Assembly: GCF_002286735.1 (NCBI RefSeq)
Contig: NZ_NRTA01000020.1
Location: 1-64,000 of the forward strand
Length of the DNA: 64,000 nt
Direction of reading: 5' to 3'
From: Leptolyngbya sp. BC1307
GTDB taxonomy: Bacteria > Cyanobacteriota > Cyanobacteriia > Phormidesmidales > Phormidesmidaceae
Below the pieces are notes generated by a model. That model ran no database searches. It was not told the origin of the DNA and saw only the letters and a list, made by a program, of their open reading frames with translations. Both the position numbers and the translations under genes were made by a program. Below are positions 28,298 to 37,085 of this stretch, in pieces. Position 1 is the stretch's first letter, and the number at the start of each line of letters is the position of its first letter.

Positions 28298-31200
28298 ATG
28301 AATGACTCACCCGACGACGCTGAAAGGCTGGCGGCGGTGCAGCGATACCACATTTTAGATACGCCGCCGGATGGGGCCTTTGACCGCATTACAGCGATCG
28401 CCGCCCGCTTGTTTCAGGTGCCGATTGCGTTGGTTACGGTGGTTGATAGCGATCGCATATGGTTTAAGTCGCGCCACGGGTTGGCCGTAGAACAGATTGA
28501 TCGAGAGCCAGGGCTGTGCGCCTCGGCAATTTTGCAGGGCGAGGTCTACGCCATTGCCGACGCCCTGCAAGACCCGCGCACGCTGACGAATTCCCTGGTG
28601 CGGGGCGAGTTTGGCCTCAGGTTTTACGCCGCCGCCCCCCTCACCACCCAGGATGGCTATAACCTCGGCACCCTGTGCATTATTGATCGCCAGCCCCGCC
28701 AGCTCACCGCTGACGAAGCCCAAACCCTGGTCGATCTGGCCGCCGTGGTGATGGATGAACTGGAGATGCGCCTGTCGGCCCGCCAGCTGGTGGCCACCAC
28801 CGCCGCCCAGCGGGTGGCCATCGACAACCTCTACCACGGGGCTCCCTGCGGCTATCACTCCCTGGATGCCGACGGGATAATTATTGAAATCAACGACACC
28901 GAGCTGGGGTGGCTGGGCTACAGCCGCGAGGCGGTGGTGGGCCAGCTGCGCTTCTCGGATGTGATTACCCCCGCTGGTCAAGCCACCTTTGCCGCCAGCT
29001 TCCCCCAGTTCAAACGGCAGGGTCGCATCGACGATCTGGAGTTTGAGCTGGTGCGGGCCGATGGCACTACCCAGTGGATTTTGATCAGCGAGATCGCCGA
29101 GTACGACGAGCAGGGCAACTACGTAAGCAGCCGATCAACGGCCTACAACATTAGCGATCGCAAACGCACCGAGCTTGCCCTGCGACAGCTCAACCAGTCT
29201 TTAGAAGCCAAGGTGACCGATCGCACCGCCGAACTGGCCTATCGCAACGCCGAGCTAGAGGCCAGCAACCAGGCCCTACACCTGAGCAACCTGCGCTTTC
29301 GCAGCGCCTTTGACTATGCCGGCATTGGCATGGCTCTAGTCAGCCTAGAGGGCCACTGGCTAGAGGTGAATCGCTCGCTGTGTGAAATCACGGGCTATGG
29401 CGAAGCCGAACTGCTCGCCACCACATTTCAGGCCATCACCCACCCCGATGACCTAGATACCGATCTAGACCTGGTGAGGCAGCTGCTCAGTCAAGACATT
29501 CGCCACTACCACCTCGAAAAACGCTATCGCCACCAGCAGGGCCACTGGATTTGGGTCATGCTCAGCGTGTCGATTGTGACTGACGAGAGACAGGTGCCGC
29601 TCTATTTTGTGGCTCAAATTCAGGATATCAACGAGCGCAAGCAGTCAGAGCTTGCCCTGCACAAGAGCCAGACCATGCTGCTAGAGGCCCAGAAGATCGG
29701 CCACATTGGCAGCTGGGAGTACGAGGTCGCCACCCAAAAAGTGACCTGGTCCGCCGAAAAATTTCGCATTTTGGGGCGCGACCCCGCCCTAGGCGAACCC
29801 AGCTTTGACGAGCTGCTGCAGCTCTACCATCCCGAGGATGGCGACCGACTGCGCCAGGCGGTGGAGCGCACCCTGACTACTGGCGAGCCTTACAGCATCG
29901 GGCTAAAATGTACCCGCAGCGACGGGGTAATTCGCTACCTCGAAGACCGGGGCCAGGCCGAACGCAGTGCCCAGGGCAATATCGTTCGCCTGTTTGGCAT
30001 CGCCCAAGATGTTACCGATCGCGTACAGGCCGAGCGCGAGCTGCGGGAAATGAGCACCGCTTTAGCCCACGCCGTCGAAGGTATTTCTCGGTTAGACCAC
30101 ACCGGGCGCTACCTCAGCGTCAACCAGGCCTACGCGGCCATGGTGGGCTACACCCCAGACGAACTGGTGGGCCAAAACTGGCAAATGACCGTTCACCCTG
30201 ACGATCTAGAACGAGTCACCCTGGCCTACGAGCAGATGCTGGCCGAGGGCAAGGTAAATGTCGAAGCTCGGGGAGTCCGTAAAGATGGCTCAATTTTCCA
30301 CAAGCAGTTGTTCATGGTAGTGGCCTACGACGACCAGCAGCAGAGCCACGGCCACTACTGCTTTATGAAAGACATCAGCGAACGCGCCCAGCTCGAAGCT
30401 GAGCGTAGGCAGGCCGAGATTGCTCTGCAACAAGAATTAGAACGCCTATCTGAGGTGGTGGATACCCAGCAAAAGGTCGCCCTGGTCAATCCTCGCCTAG
30501 AGCAGGTGATGACGGTGATCGCGGAGAGCGCTCTGTCGTTGACCCAAGCCGATGGGGCCGCCGTTGAGCTATTAGAAGGCACCGAGCTTGTGTGCCAGGC
30601 CGGCAGCGGTATCGCCCAAGCCCATTTGGGCTGGCGATTGCCCTTGACCAACAGTCTGGGCGGGCAGTGCCTTACCGAGGGTCGAGCGCTGTACTGTGCA
30701 GATGTGGATAGCGATGGGTATGGCAATCTTCCTATTGTTCAGGCCCTCGGCCTGCGATCGGTGGTAGTAGTACCTCTGACATACCAGGCAGAACGGGTCG
30801 GTGTAATTAGAGTCTTCTCACTCCAGCCCCACGCCTTTACGGGGGCTGACCGGCAAACCCTACAGTTAATGGCTGGTTTCCTGGCGGCCAGCCTGCACCT
30901 GGCTAAAGAATTTGAGGCTAAAACGACCCTGCTGCAAGACCTGCAAGACAGCGAAGAGCGCTATCGTTCGGTGGTGGCAGCTCTGTCTGAGGGGGTAGCC
31001 GTGGTGCAGGCCGATGGCACCTTGGTCACCTGCAATGCCAGCGCCGCCAAGATCGTGGGCCTGCAAAGCGGGCAGATCGTGGGGCGATCGCTGGCTGATA
31101 TGGCCCTAACCTTCATTCAAGACGATGGTTCTCCCTGCCCTGACGACGACCACCCGGCCTGGATCACCCTGCGCACCGGGCAGCCGGTCAACAATCGGGT

Positions 31201-32395
31201 GCTGGGCCTAGTCGAACCCCAAGGCACCACCTGGATTTCTTGCAACACTCGCCCCTTGCAGCACCCAAATGCCCCCCTGCCCTACGCGGTGGTGCTATCG
31301 TTCACGGATATTACCGAACTCAGGCGCTCGGAGGTGGCGGCCCTGCGGCGGCGGGCCGAGCAGGAGCGTCTGCTCAGCGAGATTGCCCAGCGCATTCGCC
31401 AGACCCTCGACCTAGAGGCAATTCTCACCACCACCGTCACCGAGGTGCAGCAGTTTTTACGCACTGACCGGGTGATGATCTATCGGTTCGAGGTCGATGG
31501 TAGCGGCACGGTGATTGCCGAGGCGGTCACGGCGGGGCTGCCCTCCTTGCTGGGTCAAAGAATCCAAACCACCGTCGACGAAAGCCGCCTGGCGAGTTAT
31601 CAACGGGGCGAGGTCAGAGCCTATGCCGACATCCAGACAGAAGAGACAATTGCCTGCCCTGTGGATCGCCTCACCCAGGCTCAGGCCAAGGTGATTGTGC
31701 CCATTGTGCAGGGCAATAGCCTGTGGGGTATGCTGCTGGCCTACCACGGCCAGAGCCCCCACCCCTGGGAAGCCTCTGAGCTTGACGTGCTCAAGCGACT
31801 AGCCATCCAGCTGGCGATCGCAATTCAGCAGTCGCAGCTGTACCAGCACATTCAGACCGTGAACCGCCAGCTCGAACACCTGGCCACCCACGACGGCCTC
31901 ACCCAGCTGGCCAACCGCCGCAGCTTTGATACTCACCTTCAGCAGGAGTGGAGCCGCCTGCTGCGGGTTCAGGCTCCCCTGAGCCTGATTTTGTGCGACA
32001 TCGACTACTTCAAACCCTACAACGACACCTACGGCCACCCTGCCGGGGATGTGTGTTTGCAGCAGGTGGCCCAGGCTCTAGATCAGGTGGCCCAGCGCCC
32101 CGCCGACCTAGTGGCCCGCTACGGCGGCGAAGAGTTTGCCCTGGTGCTGCCCGACACCGGTCGCGCTGGGGCCGAGGCGATCGCCTGCGCCATTCAGCAG
32201 GCCCTTGCAAAGCTGGGGCTGTACCACGGGGCCTCGCCCTTGGGCCAGCGCATTACCCTCAGTCTGGGCATTGCCAGCGTCATTCCAACGGCGGGGCAGA
32301 AAGCTCAAATCTTGATCGACCAGGCCGATGCTGCTCTCTACACCGCCAAGCAGCAGGGGCGCGATCGCTACTGCCTAGCGCCTACCGCCCTGTAG
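28298..32395 (+). CDS. Multi-GAF/PAS diguanylate cyclase (GGDEF)
   Basis: About 1365 residues from ATG 28298 (MNDSPDDAERL); a GTG at 28253 would add 15 residues. Order: GAF-like domain (YHILDTPPDGAFDRIT), five or so PAS/PAC units, a GAF (~750-900), another PAS, a phytochrome-type GAF (~1030-1180, FLRTDRVMIYRFEVDG to WGMLLAYH), then a GGDEF domain (DIDYFKPYNDTYGH, RYGGEEFALVLP ~1276). GGEEF is active-type, and RPAD five residues upstream fits the inhibitory I-site. The phytochrome-type GAF keeps a Cys (~1120) where bilin-binding Cys lies, but followed by Pro, not His. With the adjacent EAL protein it completes a c-di-GMP pair. Confidence 0.9.
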   Translation: MNDSPDDAERLAAVQRYHILDTPPDGAFDRITAIAARLFQVPIALVTVVDSDRIWFKSRHGLAVEQIDREPGLCASAILQGEVYAIADALQDPRTLTNSLVRGEFGLRFYAAAPLTTQDGYNLGTLCIIDRQPRQLTADEAQTLVDLAAVVMDELEMRLSARQLVATTAAQRVAIDNLYHGAPCGYHSLDADGIIIEINDTELGWLGYSREAVVGQLRFSDVITPAGQATFAASFPQFKRQGRIDDLEFELVRADGTTQWILISEIAEYDEQGNYVSSRSTAYNISDRKRTELALRQLNQSLEAKVTDRTAELAYRNAELEASNQALHLSNLRFRSAFDYAGIGMALVSLEGHWLEVNRSLCEITGYGEAELLATTFQAITHPDDLDTDLDLVRQLLSQDIRHYHLEKRYRHQQGHWIWVMLSVSIVTDERQVPLYFVAQIQDINERKQSELALHKSQTMLLEAQKIGHIGSWEYEVATQKVTWSAEKFRILGRDPALGEPSFDELLQLYHPEDGDRLRQAVERTLTTGEPYSIGLKCTRSDGVIRYLEDRGQAERSAQGNIVRLFGIAQDVTDRVQAERELREMSTALAHAVEGISRLDHTGRYLSVNQAYAAMVGYTPDELVGQNWQMTVHPDDLERVTLAYEQMLAEGKVNVEARGVRKDGSIFHKQLFMVVAYDDQQQSHGHYCFMKDISERAQLEAERRQAEIALQQELERLSEVVDTQQKVALVNPRLEQVMTVIAESALSLTQADGAAVELLEGTELVCQAGSGIAQAHLGWRLPLTNSLGGQCLTEGRALYCADVDSDGYGNLPIVQALGLRSVVVVPLTYQAERVGVIRVFSLQPHAFTGADRQTLQLMAGFLAASLHLAKEFEAKTTLLQDLQDSEERYRSVVAALSEGVAVVQADGTLVTCNASAAKIVGLQSGQIVGRSLADMALTFIQDDGSPCPDDDHPAWITLRTGQPVNNRVLGLVEPQGTTWISCNTRPLQHPNAPLPYAVVLSFTDITELRRSEVAALRRRAEQERLLSEIAQRIRQTLDLEAILTTTVTEVQQFLRTDRVMIYRFEVDGSGTVIAEAVTAGLPSLLGQRIQTTVDESRLASYQRGEVRAYADIQTEETIACPVDRLTQAQAKVIVPIVQGNSLWGMLLAYHGQSPHPWEASELDVLKRLAIQLAIAIQQSQLYQHIQTVNRQLEHLATHDGLTQLANRRSFDTHLQQEWSRLLRVQAPLSLILCDIDYFKPYNDTYGHPAGDVCLQQVAQALDQVAQRPADLVARYGGEEFALVLPDTGRAGAEAIACAIQQALAKLGLYHGASPLGQRITLSLGIASVIPTAGQKAQILIDQADAALYTAKQQGRDRYCLAPTAL

Positions 32396-32420
32396 CGGGC
32401 AGCCACATAAACCTTGTTCA

Positions 32421-32681
32421 AAGAAGCTAGAACTGTGGTGCGCCTATCTGGAAGGGGCTAACCTGGAGGAAGCCCAGCTCCAAGGGGCTGAACTGAAGGG
32501 CGCCAACCGGCAAGAGGCTAAACTGCTGAACACCAATCTGCAAGAGGCTCAAAACTTAACCGACGAACAACTCACATCGGCAAAGCTCTGCCGCACCACC
32601 CTCCCCGACAGCATCACCCTAGACCCAAACCGCGAATGCGAAGAACTGGGCATCGATCCGGAGACTGGAAGATATATTTGA
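32421..32681 (+). pseudogene. Pentapeptide-repeat protein, C-terminal fragment
   Basis: An 86-codon frame with A(N/E/K)L-type pentapeptides (YLEGANLEEAQLQGAELKGA) followed by a tail LTDEQLTSAKLCRTTLPD typical of the C-terminal end of cyanobacterial pentapeptide proteins. No start codon precedes it before the GGDEF gene's stop, so it is probably a 5'-truncated remnant. Confidence 0.6.
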
Positions 32682-32823
32682 GACACCCCTGAGACAGCAA
32701 AATAGGCTAGTCCACGGGGCAGGTTAGCTGCTCGATCAGGCAACTACTCAACATATCTTCATGAGCTAAATACACTGCTGAGGCTGGCTTGCAGCCGTTT
32801 CCCAACCAGTGATAGCTAGACCG

Positions 32824-32881
32824 TGAGACTCACGATTTTTCGCCGTTTGAGCTCTAGTGTCGGGATCTGTTTTAGGCCAAG
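32824..32881 (-). repeat. Interspersed ~58-bp repeat, copy 2
   Basis: Reverse-complement match to 7654-7711 (shared blocks CTCAAACGGCGAAAA, CCGACACTA, CTTGGCCTAAAA). See copy 1. Confidence 0.7.
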
Positions 32882-33007
32882 TTCAGCCCTGCCTACTGAG
32901 CGATCATGAGACTCATATTGAGATTTAGATTAGCTTAGAGGACGATAAGTTATTGGCTAAAAGTATTGAAGTTAGTGGGTTTTAACCGAAACCATCTTGA
33001 GCTTAGT

Positions 33008-33035
33008 CAGATTGAGACTTAAAAGTCTCAATCTG
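33008..33035 (-). terminator. Hairpin downstream of tonB
   Basis: CAGATTGAGACT and AGTCTCAATCTG form a perfect 12-bp stem with a TAAA loop, about 165 bp beyond the tonB stop codon on its transcript. There is no T-run, so this is a weak terminator call. Confidence 0.4.
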
Positions 33036-33198
33036 GAATATGCCTTTCCGGGGGGTTATGCAAATAATCCCAGGTTCCTCCATGCTTAACTGTCGCTAAG
33101 CATATCAGGGCTGAAGTATTGCGCTAACAAGGTACAAATGAACTAAATTGCCCCATTTCGCAGCTTCGCTACTTTAGGGCCAAATAGCCCCTGCTAAA

Positions 33199-34683
33199 CT
33201 ATCCTGGCGGACTGATATCGGGAACCGGGGCGGAGGGGGCAGGTTGTTGTGGCACAGGTTGCGGTGCAGGTTGTGGCGCAGGCTCTGGTGCAGAAGGTGC
33301 AGGTTGCGGTGCAGGCTCTGGTGCAGAAGGTGCAGGTGTAGGCTCTGAGATAGAAGGACTGGGCTCTGGAGTGTTTGCAGGTGTGGGAGAGGCTGTTTCT
33401 GGGGCAGCGGGTGTGATAGGGGTGTCTTCAGGGCGATTGGCGGGTGGGTTGTTTGCAGGGGGCGGATTAGTTGCAGCTTCTGGGGCGGGAGAGCTTTGCT
33501 CGCGCTCAGGATCTCTGACAACTTCTCTTTCGGGTACCGTTACAGATTCTCGCTCACCTCTCTGGCGGGCACGGCGAGATCGCTCTGATCCCTCAATGCC
33601 AAAATCGATTTCCACTGACACCGACCCGCTACGCCCACCGCTGTCTAGCTCATAGTTACGGGCAGCATTCATCGCCGCTGCATCTAGGGCTGCATTGCCA
33701 CTCGACTGTTCTAGTACTACACCCACGACCCTACCGTTTTCGTCATACTCCAGGCTGACTGAGGGCGATCCTTCCACCTCTGCTTGTAAGGCTTCTTCAG
33801 GGTATTCAGGGCGATCGCACCGACGACACCTCACAGTACTAGACCCGCTGCCATCGCCATCGCCATCACTATCCGCCGTACCTGATCCCGATCCCTCTGA
33901 CGGGCCAGTACGCCGCGCAGTCTCCGTCCCCGTTCCAGTCGGCGCTGAGGATGGCTCGCTCGTTCCCGTAGCAGTCTCACCTGCGCCTTCTCTTGCACGA
34001 GCCCGCCTCAATCGATCTCTCAAGGTGTTAACATCAGGCGCATCAGAATCGGCATCTTCCGTATCACCGGCATTATTAGCAGCGGTTTCAATCGGTTCTG
34101 AATCATCCTCGGCACCGTCTGATTCTGTCTCGTCGGCCTCTGTCTCGCTAGTCTCTAATTCATTCGTTTCTTCAGGGTCCTCGGCCTCCAGCTCTGAAGC
34201 GGGATCATCGGATTCAACGATATCTTCTGTCTCAGGCTCAGCAGAAGGCTCTTCGTCTTCGGGTTCCGATACTTCAGCCTCCTCAATGGGGTCAGCGTTG
34301 ACGGGTTCGGGATCGTCCAAGGCAGCGGGCTGAGGCTCAGGTTGAAAAGAGGAAATTGATGGAGGTGGCGCTGATGATCCGCCTGAAATTTGCACTTCAG
34401 CCGCTAGTTCTGCTTGGGCTAATGCTTCTGTCAGCGCTTCCACACTCTCTTCAGGCGGCACTTCTTCGATCACTTCCTCAGGCGTTTCAGCCGGATCGGT
34501 AGGGCCAGTGACCACCAGGGCAATCCGCTCAGGCAGATCGATTGCATCCGGTGGAATTAGAGCCATTAGGGGAATCAGTCCTAAGTGGGCACCTGCTGCC
34601 ACTAAAAGACCTCGCAATAGCCATTTTTTAGCGATCGCATTTTCCTTAGCATGTTGCTTCAAGCAAGTGGCAGAAAGACTCAT
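33199..34683 (-). CDS. tonB: TonB-family protein with long C-terminal proline-rich tail
   Basis: 494 residues. A cytoplasmic N-terminus and one membrane anchor (WLLRGLLVAAGAHLGLIPLM, ~20-42) lead to a long acidic Glu/Asp/Pro spacer, then CRRCDRPEYPEEALQAEVEG, VSLEYDENGRVVGVVLEQSS and GNAALDAAAMNAARNYEL, the TonB C-terminal domain with the Cys pair usual in cyanobacteria. TonB transmits proton-motive force from ExbB/ExbD to outer-membrane receptors. The unusual part is a ~135-residue extension after the domain, first Arg-rich, then Pro/Ala-rich with APSAPEPAPQP repeats; TonB normally ends at the domain. It heads the iron island, which also has exbB/exbD (55.4 kb) and three receptors. Confidence 0.87.
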   Translation of the reverse strand: MSLSATCLKQHAKENAIAKKWLLRGLLVAAGAHLGLIPLMALIPPDAIDLPERIALVVTGPTDPAETPEEVIEEVPPEESVEALTEALAQAELAAEVQISGGSSAPPPSISSFQPEPQPAALDDPEPVNADPIEEAEVSEPEDEEPSAEPETEDIVESDDPASELEAEDPEETNELETSETEADETESDGAEDDSEPIETAANNAGDTEDADSDAPDVNTLRDRLRRARAREGAGETATGTSEPSSAPTGTGTETARRTGPSEGSGSGTADSDGDGDGSGSSTVRCRRCDRPEYPEEALQAEVEGSPSVSLEYDENGRVVGVVLEQSSGNAALDAAAMNAARNYELDSGGRSGSVSVEIDFGIEGSERSRRARQRGERESVTVPEREVVRDPEREQSSPAPEAATNPPPANNPPANRPEDTPITPAAPETASPTPANTPEPSPSISEPTPAPSAPEPAPQPAPSAPEPAPQPAPQPVPQQPAPSAPVPDISPPG

Positions 34684-34764
34684 AGCGGCAAATACAAGGG
34701 CAGAGAGTTAGAAATGCTGAAAAAAGCATCTCTAACAGGATCAGTTCCCATTAATACTACAGTA

Positions 34765-34941
34765 ATGTACTTCCTATTTGATATAAGCCTTGACCTGACT
34801 TGGCAAGATTTTGCTGCATTATGGGCAGAAACTGAGCGGCAGTATGCGCCTGTGACTTCGATTGACCATTTTCTGTGTCGGAGCCTGGGTGATTCTTATC
34901 TGGCCTTCTACAATAGTAAGCTGGGCCATCGTCGTCGATAG
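34765..34941 (+). CDS. Small hypothetical protein divergent from tonB
   Basis: A possible 58-residue product from ATG 34765 (MYFLFDISLDLTWQDFAALW...); an ATG at 34714 is also in frame. It has an aromatic-rich helix and a C-terminal SLGDSYLAFYNSKLGH. There is no known family. Its position, divergent from tonB, and a protein-like composition support it, but only weakly. Confidence 0.35.
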   Translation: MYFLFDISLDLTWQDFAALWAETERQYAPVTSIDHFLCRSLGDSYLAFYNSKLGHRRR

Positions 34942-35028
34942 CCTAATTTAAGCTGCGAGTGTTACTCAAAACCAGCCAACTTTAAACCACGCCAGGCGAT
35001 CGCGTCATGGGCTGACAACTCTAATGGC

Positions 35029-35043
35029 ATTAATTATCATTGG
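35029..35043. promoter_or_regulatory. Possible Fur half-site
   Basis: ATTAATTATCATTGG contains the half-site ATTATCA of the Fur box in the region between tonB and the ABC gene. The other half is poorly conserved. Confidence 0.25.
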
Positions 35044-35231
35044 TATAGGCTACCTGTGTATTTACGCAGGCAACGAGTCCTAGTGCCTGTTTCAGGGCTG
35101 TTCTGACAGGTAAGCAGCTTTTTGGGTCTACTTTCTCCGAGTAGGGGCCAAAAAACTCCGTGTAAGCGTCCTTTAAATCATCAGACTTGGCTACACTACT
35201 GCTCTGAGTTTTGTGAAGTTAAATCTGGTGC

Positions 35232-36971
35232 ATGAGTAAGTCGGGGCGGGTCTATAACAAATTTCTCGTCACCTATCTCTCACCCCAGCGGGGTCGAGTT
35301 GCTGGCATTGCGATCGCACTATTCGCCAGCATTGGCTTGCAGGTACTCAATCCTCAGATTTTGCGCTATTTCATTGATACGGCAGTTGCTGGCGGGCCGC
35401 AGCGTTTGTTAGTGCAGGCAGCTTTGGGGTTTATGGCGATCGCCCTCATTCGTCAAAGCTTAGCTGTCGCCGCTACCTACTTCAGCGAAACCGTTGCCTG
35501 GAGTGCGACTAACAACCTTCGTCTGGATCTAGTTCAGCACTGCCTTCAGCTCGATTTGGCCTTTCACAAAGCCCATACGCCCGGTGAACTGGTAGAAAAG
35601 GTCGATGGAGATGTCGATGCGCTCTCTCGCTTTTTCTCTCAGTTTGTGCTGCAGGTCGTGGGAAATGGGCTGCTGGTGGCGGGTGTGCTGGGCGTGCTGT
35701 GGTGGGAAGACTGGCGAGCGGGATTGGCCTTGAGTCTGTTTGCTGTCATAGCGCTAGGTATTTTAAGCCGGTTGCAGGCTCTGGCTGTTGGCCCCTGGCG
35801 GTTGTATCGCCAAATTAGTGCTGAATTTTATGGCTTTGTGGGAGAGTATTTGAGTGGACTAGAAGATATTCGGGCGAATGGAGCAACGGGCTATGTGATG
35901 GATCGCTTCTACCGCATTTTACGGCAATGGCTGAAGGCTTTTCACCGGGCTAGGCTGACGAGCACGCTGCTGTGGGGAACGACGGTGGGATTGTTTTCGG
36001 TAGGGACGGCGATCGCCCTTGCCCTAGGTGCCTACCTCTGGAGCCGCAATGCTATCACCATCGGCACCGTTTATCTGCTGTATTACTATGCGACGCTGCT
36101 AGAAGAACCTATAGAGAAAATCCGTGAAGAACTCGAACAGTTCCAACAAGCCACTGCTAGCTTTCAGCGTATTCAAGATCTTTTGCAGCAACAAAGCCAC
36201 CTACATCCAGCGGGACGGGCGGTATTGCCGCAGGGAGCGCTGGATGTAAAGTTTGAAGCAGTTTGCTTTGGGTATGACGCTGCGCCGACGCTGGAGAATG
36301 TAACCTTTGACCTACCTGCTGGACAAACGCTAGGACTGTTGGGTCGCACGGGCAGCGGCAAAAGTACGCTGGCTCGTCTGCTGTTGCGACTGTACGATAT
36401 TCAGCATGGAGAGATATGTTTGGGCGGGATAAATGTGGCTGAGGTGCCGCTGAGTATACTGCCGCACCGGATCGGCCTTGTGACTCAGGATGTGCAGCTT
36501 TTTCAAACGACGGTACGCAACAATCTGACGTTTTTTAATCCGCGCATTTTAGATGAACAAATTTTGAAAACGTTGGCGGATTTGGGCCTAATGCCCTGGC
36601 TAGAGCGTTTGCCGCAGGGACTAGATACGCAGCTAGGGGCAGACAGCAGTGGGCTTTCGGCAGGGCAGGCACAGCTTTTGGCCTTTGCACGGGTGTTCTT
36701 GAAAGATCCGGGGCTGGTGATACTCGATGAAGCCTCTTCTCGGCTCGACCCGACGACGGAGGCGCTGATTGAGCGAGCGGTGGATCGGCTGCTAGGAAAG
36801 CGTACGGGCATTATTATTGCTCATCGGCTAGAGACGGTGAGACGGGCGGATCAGATTTTGATTTTGGAGCAGGGACGGGTGGTAGAGTATGGCGATCGCA
36901 TCGGTCTCGCCTGTGATGCTCGCTCCAACTTCTCTCGATTACTGCAAGCAGGTACAGTTCAAAAGGTTTAG
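35232..36971 (+). CDS. Exporter-fold ABC half-transporter (siderophore locus)
   Basis: 579 residues: six-helix type IV membrane domain (~20-310) fused to a nucleotide-binding domain with Walker A GRTGSGKST, Q-loop VTQDVQLFQ, signature LSAGQAQ (third position altered from LSGGQ), Walker B LVILDEASSRLD with catalytic Glu, and H-loop IIIAHRLETV. It most likely pairs with the similar half-transporter at 52831-54639, whose catalytic Glu is replaced. Exporter-fold pairs near siderophore genes either export siderophore or, as in YbtPQ/IrtAB, import the iron complex; the presence of YbtA-like regulators and an MFS protein makes the import option worth noting. It lies upstream of the FecCD genes. Confidence 0.85.
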   Translation: MSKSGRVYNKFLVTYLSPQRGRVAGIAIALFASIGLQVLNPQILRYFIDTAVAGGPQRLLVQAALGFMAIALIRQSLAVAATYFSETVAWSATNNLRLDLVQHCLQLDLAFHKAHTPGELVEKVDGDVDALSRFFSQFVLQVVGNGLLVAGVLGVLWWEDWRAGLALSLFAVIALGILSRLQALAVGPWRLYRQISAEFYGFVGEYLSGLEDIRANGATGYVMDRFYRILRQWLKAFHRARLTSTLLWGTTVGLFSVGTAIALALGAYLWSRNAITIGTVYLLYYYATLLEEPIEKIREELEQFQQATASFQRIQDLLQQQSHLHPAGRAVLPQGALDVKFEAVCFGYDAAPTLENVTFDLPAGQTLGLLGRTGSGKSTLARLLLRLYDIQHGEICLGGINVAEVPLSILPHRIGLVTQDVQLFQTTVRNNLTFFNPRILDEQILKTLADLGLMPWLERLPQGLDTQLGADSSGLSAGQAQLLAFARVFLKDPGLVILDEASSRLDPTTEALIERAVDRLLGKRTGIIIAHRLETVRRADQILILEQGRVVEYGDRIGLACDARSNFSRLLQAGTVQKV

Positions 36972-36983
36972 ATAGCCAACTTG

Positions 36984-36997
36984 GGCGTGGTTCAAGC
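36984..36997 (+). repeat. Solo MITE terminus
   Basis: GGCGTGGTTCAAGC equals the left end of the 129-bp MITE (40158, 56716) but without the rest of the element. A similar GGCGTGGTTTAA lies at 56621. Confidence 0.5.
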
Positions 36998-37051
36998 CTG
37001 AAATACAACCCATGAGCTTGCTAAGGTAGACCCATAGAGCGTATTATTAGC

Positions 37052-37066
37052 GAGAATATTTCTCAT
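37052..37066 (+). promoter_or_regulatory. Candidate Fur box upstream of the FecCD operon
   Basis: GAGAATATTTCTCAT, read from the preceding C, matches the 7-1-7 Fur box TGATAATnATTATCA at about 11 of 15 positions. It lies 20 bp before the start at 37086, where repressor binding would block transcription. Confidence 0.5.
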
Positions 37067-37085
37067 TAGCTAAGGTAACGCTCTT

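Larger units (their letters stand above)
32682..33198. other. ~515 bp intergenic region
   Basis: No coding frame was recognised. The region contains copy 2 of the 58-bp repeat (32824-32881) and a 12-bp hairpin (33008-33035). Confidence 0.5.

Noticed and set aside
28355-28981. 208-codon minus-strand open frame
   Set aside because: Antisense to the first GAF/PAS part of the cyclase gene; composition is typical of a mirror frame and has no known motif.
33695-34333. 212-codon plus-strand open frame rich in Ser
   Set aside because: Antisense to the acidic spacer of tonB; the Ser/Val-rich product is the mirror of Glu/Asp/Thr codons.
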